From: Phycisphaerales bacterium UBA2218
GTDB taxonomy: Bacteria > Planctomycetota > Phycisphaerae > Sedimentisphaerales > Anaerobacaceae
Direction of reading: 5' to 3'
DNA: 26,929 nt
Assembly: GCA_002327785.1 (NCBI GenBank)
Contig: DCUI01000139.1
Span: 1 to 26,929, forward strand
Below, piece by piece: positions 23,166 to 26,929 of this stretch. The position numbers and the translations under genes were made by a program. Each line of letters opens with the position of its first letter. Position 1 is the first letter of the stretch. The notes below the pieces were generated by a model, which did no database searches, was not told the DNA's origin, and saw only the letters and a list, made by a program, of their open reading frames with translations.

Positions 23166-26100
23166 ATGAGCGACGTAAAACAGTGTCCCCGGTGCGGCGG
23201 CGTCCTCCCAGGCGGCACGCCGGAAGGGCAGTGCCCCCGGTGCATCATGCAACTGGTTGCCACCCCCCAGGCCGGTGATGGCGACACTCGCGTGCCATCG
23301 GCCCCGATCGAGGGCCCTGGCACAGTCATCGGGCCGTACAAGCTCCTCGAGAAGATCGGTGAAGGGGGTATGGCGGTCGTCTACATGGCCGAGCAGGAAA
23401 GGCCGCTGCGCCGGCGGGTCGCCCTGAAGATCATCAAGCTGGGCATGGACACCCGGCAGGTCGTGGCCCGCTTCGATGCCGAGCGTCAGGCCCTGGCCAT
23501 GATGGACCATCCCAACATCGCCAGGGTCTTCGACGCCGGAGCGACCGAGACGGGGCGGCCCTATTTTGTCATGGAGCTGGTGCGCGGGCTCTCCATCACG
23601 GAGTACTGCGACCGGAACCGTCTGGGCATGCGGGAGCGACTGAACCTGTTCATACCGATCTGCAACGCCGTGCACCATGCGCACCAGAAGGGAATCATCC
23701 ACCGGGACCTGAAGCCCTCGAACATCATGGTGACTCTGCACGACGGCGAGCCCGTACCGAAGGTCATCGACTTCGGGATCGCCAAGGCCACAAACCAGCG
23801 TCTGACCGAGCAGACGGTCTTCACCCGATACGCCGAGATGATCGGGACCCCCGAGTACATGAGTCCCGAGCAGGCCGAGATGAGCGGATTGGACGTGGAC
23901 ACCCGAACGGATATCTATTCGCTCGGGGTGGTGCTGTATGAATTGTTGACCGGCGCGCTGCCCTTCGACGCCCAGACGCTTCGCTCGGCCGCCGTCGGCG
24001 AGATCCAACGAATCCTCCGCGAAGAGGAGCCTCTGCGCCCCAGCACACGCCTGTCCACCCTGGGCGAGACGGCACAGCGAATCGCCGAGACCCGGCGCAC
24101 CGACGTCGCCACGCTGTCCAAATCCCTCCAGAACGAGCTGGAGTGGATCCCGCTCAAGGCGATGCGCAAAGACCGCACGAGACGGTATCGCTCCGCCTAT
24201 GAGTTCGCCGATGATATCCGCAACTACCTCAACGGCGCCCCGCTGATCGCCGGCCCGGAATCGCCGGCCTACCGCCTCCGCAAGCTGTTGCGGAAATACC
24301 GCGTCCCGGTGGCCACTGCCGCGATCATCATCGCGACGCTCCTCGCGGGATTCACGATCAGCACATACCTCTACGTGCGAGTCCGGCAGGCCCGGAATGC
24401 CGTCGTCGAGCTGGAACGCAACGTCCTGGCCGACCGCAAGCTCTCCAGGGCGCAGCAGCTCCAGGCGGAGGGCCGTTACGGACAGGCGCTCGGCGAACTG
24501 GACGAGTATCTGGCAACGGAGCAGGCCGAGCCGCCCGTCCGACTCCTGCACGCAAACCTGTTGTACATGCTCGACCGATTCGACGAGGCCCAAGCGGAGT
24601 TGACCCGCCTGTTGGACGGCCCGTCCCAGATCGCCGGGCCAGCGCACTGCCTGCTGGCCACGATCCACATGGGCAGCGATCCTGTCAAGGCCCAGGCACA
24701 CCAGCAGGCCGGCGAATCGCTGCTGCCACAGACGGCTGAAGCCTACACGTTGCGAGGCGTCACCGCCGACGTCTCGGCTGCGACGACCGAGTGGTTGTCG
24801 AAGGCACTGGACCTGGACCCGACCTACTACCCGGCGAGAAAGGCGAGGGCCCTCGCGTGCGATGCTGTAAGAGACTATGCGACGATGACGACCGATGCCG
24901 AGGCTATGATCGTCATGAGGCCGAAGGATGCGTTGGGGTACGCCCTTCGGGCGGTTGCCCGGCGGGAGGCGGGACAGTATGTCGCCGCTATGGAGGACCA
25001 CAACCGTGCGATCTCGTTGTGCGACGGTCTGACCGACGTGTTCGAACACCACGAGCAGCGCCGCAACACGCTGACCCAGATGCGCGATTACCAGGCGGCA
25101 CTTCGAGATGCCCGGTATTGCGACGAATTGAGGCCGGACGACCTTCACAGCGGATTTGAGCTTTTGGTGGCTCTGGTCTTGGCGGGCGACTACGCCGGAG
25201 CAAAGGAGCAGCACAGTAAACTCGGCATGCACCCTCACTACAGGTCCTTCAGCCTGTGGATCTACCGATACACCTTCAGACTGCTCATCGCAGGACATTC
25301 GCTGGAGCTGCCCGAGGACATCATCCGCGAAGAGCCGTTCTCCCTCATGCGCAAAGCCATCGAGCAATACCGCGTGTGTCAGGGTTTTGGGACGTGCCTG
25401 GTTCCATCGGCATTTGGGGTGCCCGCCTGGTCCCCCGACGGCAAGGAGCTGGCCTACGGCAGGATCGATCTGTACGGCATGAGCAGTGGGTCTTCAACCT
25501 CAGGGGCCCCGCTGGTCTACGAATCCGGACGACTCGAAGCGATGAACGTCGAGAGCGGACGAGTCCGCATCCTGGCTTCCTCGGGCAAGGACTGCGCCTG
25601 GTCGCCGGACGGCCAGTGGGTTGCATTCGGTCGGGCGCCGAACCGCGGGCGGGCGGGCTGCGCCACAGAGTTGTGGATCATCCCTTCGGCCGGCGGATGG
25701 CCGCGATATCTGGCGCCTGGGGCCTGGCCCGTCTGGGCGGGCGAGACGGGACAGGTCTTCTACCAATCCGGCGGTGGTGCCTGGTCCGTCGATGTAGATG
25801 ATCCTTCCGGCAAACCGCAGCCGGTCCTTTCGGGCCCTTCCTACTTCGCCGTTTCGCCGGACGCCAGGTATCTGGCCCATGCGGACGGCGACAAACTCTC
25901 CGTCGTGGAGATTCCCAGCGGCAAGGTGAAGACAACGTGGACAGCGCCTCCGCCGGACGGCCGGTATGGCATGGCCCTGAAGTGGGCGCCAAACGGAAAG
26001 GAGATTCTGGCCGGAGGGCTCCACAGAGGGGAACTGGGGCTCTGGAGTTTCGACATCGAGCAAGGAAAGGCATGGCAGCTCTTCCCATCGCCGGCGGTGC

Positions 26101-26929
26101 TGGGCTCCCCCTCGCCTGACGGGTCCCGGATGGCGATCGAGATTCGCAACTGGTACGGCGGAATCTGGCTGGCGGAATTGAATCCGGCAGATACGCTTCA
26201 CGAGGCCGTTCCCTCGGCCCTGACGGAAGAGCAGTACCTGCGGAAGAGCTGTCGCGAGTTCGCCAAGGCGATTCGTCGCCGCCCGTACCCCGGTGATACG
26301 GGCACACGCCTCTGCGAGGCGACTCATCCTTCACGGCGCGAAGAATCGGCAGATGCGCCGGAAGGCGCGCCAGTCGTCGCCCGGATCGAAGCCCCAGTGT
26401 CGCGCGAGCGCCTCGAGCTGCATCGGCGCCAGGCAGCAGAAGCGCAGGCCACACGCAGGGCGTCCCAGTCCGGCGCCGCGATCCGGGCCGTCATCCATCT
26501 GCGGTACGACGCCCGGCGCAACGCGAGGTCCGGCGGCGTCATCGCGTCGAGCACGTCGAATCCGCTTGTCACGAACTCATTTCCCATCGTCCGGCTCCTT
26601 TCGCAGGATGCTCATGAAGACCGCGCGGGCGTTCCTCGCATAGCCTGCGGACGCCTCGCGAGCCATCAGCAGGACCCGCCCGGAGATCTCGTCGTTGAAG
26701 CGGCCCGCTCGCACGCCGTCGGCAAGCCACTGTGCCACGTGCCGGAAGCACGTGCGGTCGGAGACGCTCTTGGCGGGCAGGATGGCCAGCAGGGTCTCGA
26801 AGAAGGCCATCGTCTGCGTCGTCACCGAAATCGAAATCGAAGTCTCCATGCGCGCTCTCCGAGGTCGAACTCGAATCAACGGGGTTCTTCCGTCGGCGAC
26901 CGGTCCGACGGACACGCTGTGCGCTCGAC
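23166..26929 (+). CDS. Membrane Ser/Thr protein kinase with zinc ribbon, TPR and PD40 propeller; 3' end open at window edge
   Basis: The domains run in this order. A zinc ribbon (C7, C10, C23, C26) comes first. A Hanks-type kinase spans about residues 58-340, with glycine loop GEGGMAVVY, Lys88, HRDLKPSN with Asp181, DFG at 202-204 and GTPEYMSPEQ. One membrane helix lies near 381-402, and TPR-like helices at about 410-700. TolB/PD40-type repeats (AWSPDGKELAYGR, AWSPDGQWVAFGR, KWAPNGKEILAGG) cover about 750-1010. The ATG at 23166 has GGAG 7 bases upstream. No in-frame stop occurs before the window end (1254 codons). Residues after about 1045 are arginine- and serine-rich and lie antisense to two apparent minus-strand genes, so the natural protein probably ended near 26310 or was truncated there. 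It probably regulates the upstream sigma factor by phosphorylation. Confidence 0.88.
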   Translation, partial: MSDVKQCPRCGGVLPGGTPEGQCPRCIMQLVATPQAGDGDTRVPSAPIEGPGTVIGPYKLLEKIGEGGMAVVYMAEQERPLRRRVALKIIKLGMDTRQVVARFDAERQALAMMDHPNIARVFDAGATETGRPYFVMELVRGLSITEYCDRNRLGMRERLNLFIPICNAVHHAHQKGIIHRDLKPSNIMVTLHDGEPVPKVIDFGIAKATNQRLTEQTVFTRYAEMIGTPEYMSPEQAEMSGLDVDTRTDIYSLGVVLYELLTGALPFDAQTLRSAAVGEIQRILREEEPLRPSTRLSTLGETAQRIAETRRTDVATLSKSLQNELEWIPLKAMRKDRTRRYRSAYEFADDIRNYLNGAPLIAGPESPAYRLRKLLRKYRVPVATAAIIIATLLAGFTISTYLYVRVRQARNAVVELERNVLADRKLSRAQQLQAEGRYGQALGELDEYLATEQAEPPVRLLHANLLYMLDRFDEAQAELTRLLDGPSQIAGPAHCLLATIHMGSDPVKAQAHQQAGESLLPQTAEAYTLRGVTADVSAATTEWLSKALDLDPTYYPARKARALACDAVRDYATMTTDAEAMIVMRPKDALGYALRAVARREAGQYVAAMEDHNRAISLCDGLTDVFEHHEQRRNTLTQMRDYQAALRDARYCDELRPDDLHSGFELLVALVLAGDYAGAKEQHSKLGMHPHYRSFSLWIYRYTFRLLIAGHSLELPEDIIREEPFSLMRKAIEQYRVCQGFGTCLVPSAFGVPAWSPDGKELAYGRIDLYGMSSGSSTSGAPLVYESGRLEAMNVESGRVRILASSGKDCAWSPDGQWVAFGRAPNRGRAGCATELWIIPSAGGWPRYLAPGAWPVWAGETGQVFYQSGGGAWSVDVDDPSGKPQPVLSGPSYFAVSPDARYLAHADGDKLSVVEIPSGKVKTTWTAPPPDGRYGMALKWAPNGKEILAGGLHRGELGLWSFDIEQGKAWQLFPSPAVLGSPSPDGSRMAIEIRNWYGGIWLAELNPADTLHEAVPSALTEEQYLRKSCREFAKAIRRRPYPGDTGTRLCEATHPSRREESADAPEGAPVVARIEAPVSRERLELHRRQAAEAQATRRASQSGAAIRAVIHLRYDARRNARSGGVIASSTSNPLVTNSFPIVRLLSQDAHEDRAGVPRIACGRLASHQQDPPGDLVVEAARSHAVGKPLCHVPEARAVGDALGGQDGQQGLEEGHRLRRHRNRNRSLHARSPRSNSNQRGSSVGDRSDGHAVRS
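26307..26321. other. Perfect 6-bp hairpin at the kinase/minus-strand gene boundary
   Basis: CGCCTC (26307-26312) and GAGGCG (26316-26321) form a perfect stem with a TGC loop. There is no T-rich tract on either side, so it is not a standard intrinsic terminator. It lies between the last propeller-like codons of the kinase and the stop of the minus-strand frame at 26331, and may mark a junction. Confidence 0.35.
26324..26587 (-). CDS. Small unknown protein, minus-strand pair, second gene
   Basis: The ATG at 26587 has an excellent AAAGGAG 7 bases upstream and overlaps the end of the previous minus-strand gene by 11 bases, so it is probably a true gene start. The first 48 residues (MGNEFVTSGFDVLDAMTPP, then ALRRASYRRWMTARIAAPDW) look like a real protein. 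After about residue 48 the frame turns into a Ser/Arg/Ala-rich run typical of an out-of-frame reading, while the -1 frame (26331-26498) becomes protein-like. Either a programmed frameshift or a one-base mutation would join them. No function can be given; tiny overlapping genes like this are common in prophages and other mobile elements. Confidence 0.5.
   Translation of the reverse strand: MGNEFVTSGFDVLDAMTPPDLALRRASYRRWMTARIAAPDWDALRVACASAAWRRCSSRRSRDTGASIRATTGAPSGASADSSRREG
26331..26498 (-). CDS. Small unknown protein frame, possible -1 continuation of the gene at 26324-26587
   Basis: This 55-codon minus-strand frame ends in a protein-like stretch: GLRFCCLAPMQLEALARHWGF and then DPGDDWRAFRRICRFFAP, with balanced hydrophobic and charged residues, tryptophans and a compact helical look. 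Its own ATG at 26498 has no ribosome binding site, and its first 15 residues look random. It is best read as the downstream part of the overlapping frame that begins at 26587, entered by a -1 frame change, or as that gene broken by one base. I do not recognise the family. Confidence 0.4.
   Translation of the reverse strand: MDDGPDRGAGLGRPACGLRFCCLAPMQLEALARHWGFDPGDDWRAFRRICRFFAP
26577..26849 (-). CDS. Small unknown protein, minus-strand pair, first gene
   Basis: The 90-residue product starts METSISISVTTQTMAFFETL and continues as an amphipathic, helix-rich chain (FRHVAQWLADGVRAGRFND, VLLMAREASAGYARNARAVF), without signal peptide or membrane helix. GGAGAG lies 6 bases before the ATG at 26849, which decides this start over an in-frame codon at 26915. 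Its stop lies inside the next minus-strand gene. It is antisense to the open 3' part of the kinase frame, so one of the two readings there is not a natural protein; the good ribosome binding sites favour this one. I do not recognise the family. Confidence 0.55.
   Translation of the reverse strand: METSISISVTTQTMAFFETLLAILPAKSVSDRTCFRHVAQWLADGVRAGRFNDEISGRVLLMAREASAGYARNARAVFMSILRKEPDDGK

Noticed and set aside
22968..25367. A 799-codon open frame on the minus strand
   Set aside because: It lies antisense to the kinase, whose catalytic motifs are unmistakable; it shows no domain-like features and is an effect of GC-rich codon use.
1..26929. CRISPR arrays, tRNA or rRNA genes, insertion sequences
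   Set aside because: No regularly spaced repeats, cloverleaf-like segments, rRNA sequence or transposase-like products were seen on reading both strands; a covariance-model search was not possible here.

Overview
The window looks like chromosomal DNA of an anaerobic or facultative member of the Planctomycetota, probably Phycisphaerae-like. The evidence is GC-rich codon use, an ECF-like sigma factor immediately followed by a very large Ser/Thr kinase with TPR and beta-propeller regions (a pairing typical of planctomycetes), a sulfatase remnant, and a redox repressor (Rex) heading a hydrogenase operon. The taxonomic call is inference; no rRNA or tRNA gene was seen.

Left part (1-4330, minus strand): a MacAB/TolC-type tripartite export operon. 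In transcription order it is a TetR/CecR-like repressor, a NodT-type outer-membrane lipoprotein, a membrane-fusion protein, an ABC ATPase and the first 31 codons of a permease cut by the window edge. A perfect 8-bp inverted repeat overlaps the -35 of the repressor's own promoter. Upstream lies a secreted protein of unknown function (4391-5347).

Middle-left (5590-8398, plus strand): a receiver-only response regulator and a membrane histidine kinase carrying the RegB-type quinone-site motif GGxxNPF, followed by rex. A candidate Rex operator lies just before the rex start.

Centre (8438-20995, plus strand): about 12.5 kb of tightly packed, often ATGA-overlapping genes. They encode (i) a diaphorase-like module resembling the beta and gamma subunits of archaeal sulfhydrogenase plus a three-cluster ferredoxin-like protein; (ii) a group 4 [NiFe]-hydrogenase core (NuoH-, NuoB-, NuoC- and NuoD-like) whose large subunit keeps all four Ni-Fe cysteines and a cleavable C-terminal tail; (iii) a complete Mrp-type cation/proton antiporter in canonical A-B-C-D-E-F-G order, with MrpA split in two; (iv) a HycF/NuoI-like ferredoxin subunit; and (v) the HycI-type maturation protease. 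The combination predicts a Na+ or H+ translocating, NAD(P)H- and/or ferredoxin-linked membrane hydrogenase under redox control. It is the most interesting system in the window.

Right part (20979-26929): a decayed zone with a sulfatase fragment, a small proline-rich lipoprotein and a frame-broken secreted-protein remnant; then the sigma factor and kinase pair. At the right edge, two short minus-strand genes with good ribosome binding sites lie antisense to the 3' end of the kinase frame. That frame stays open to the window end, so the kinase tail may have been interrupted by a mobile or phage-like segment.
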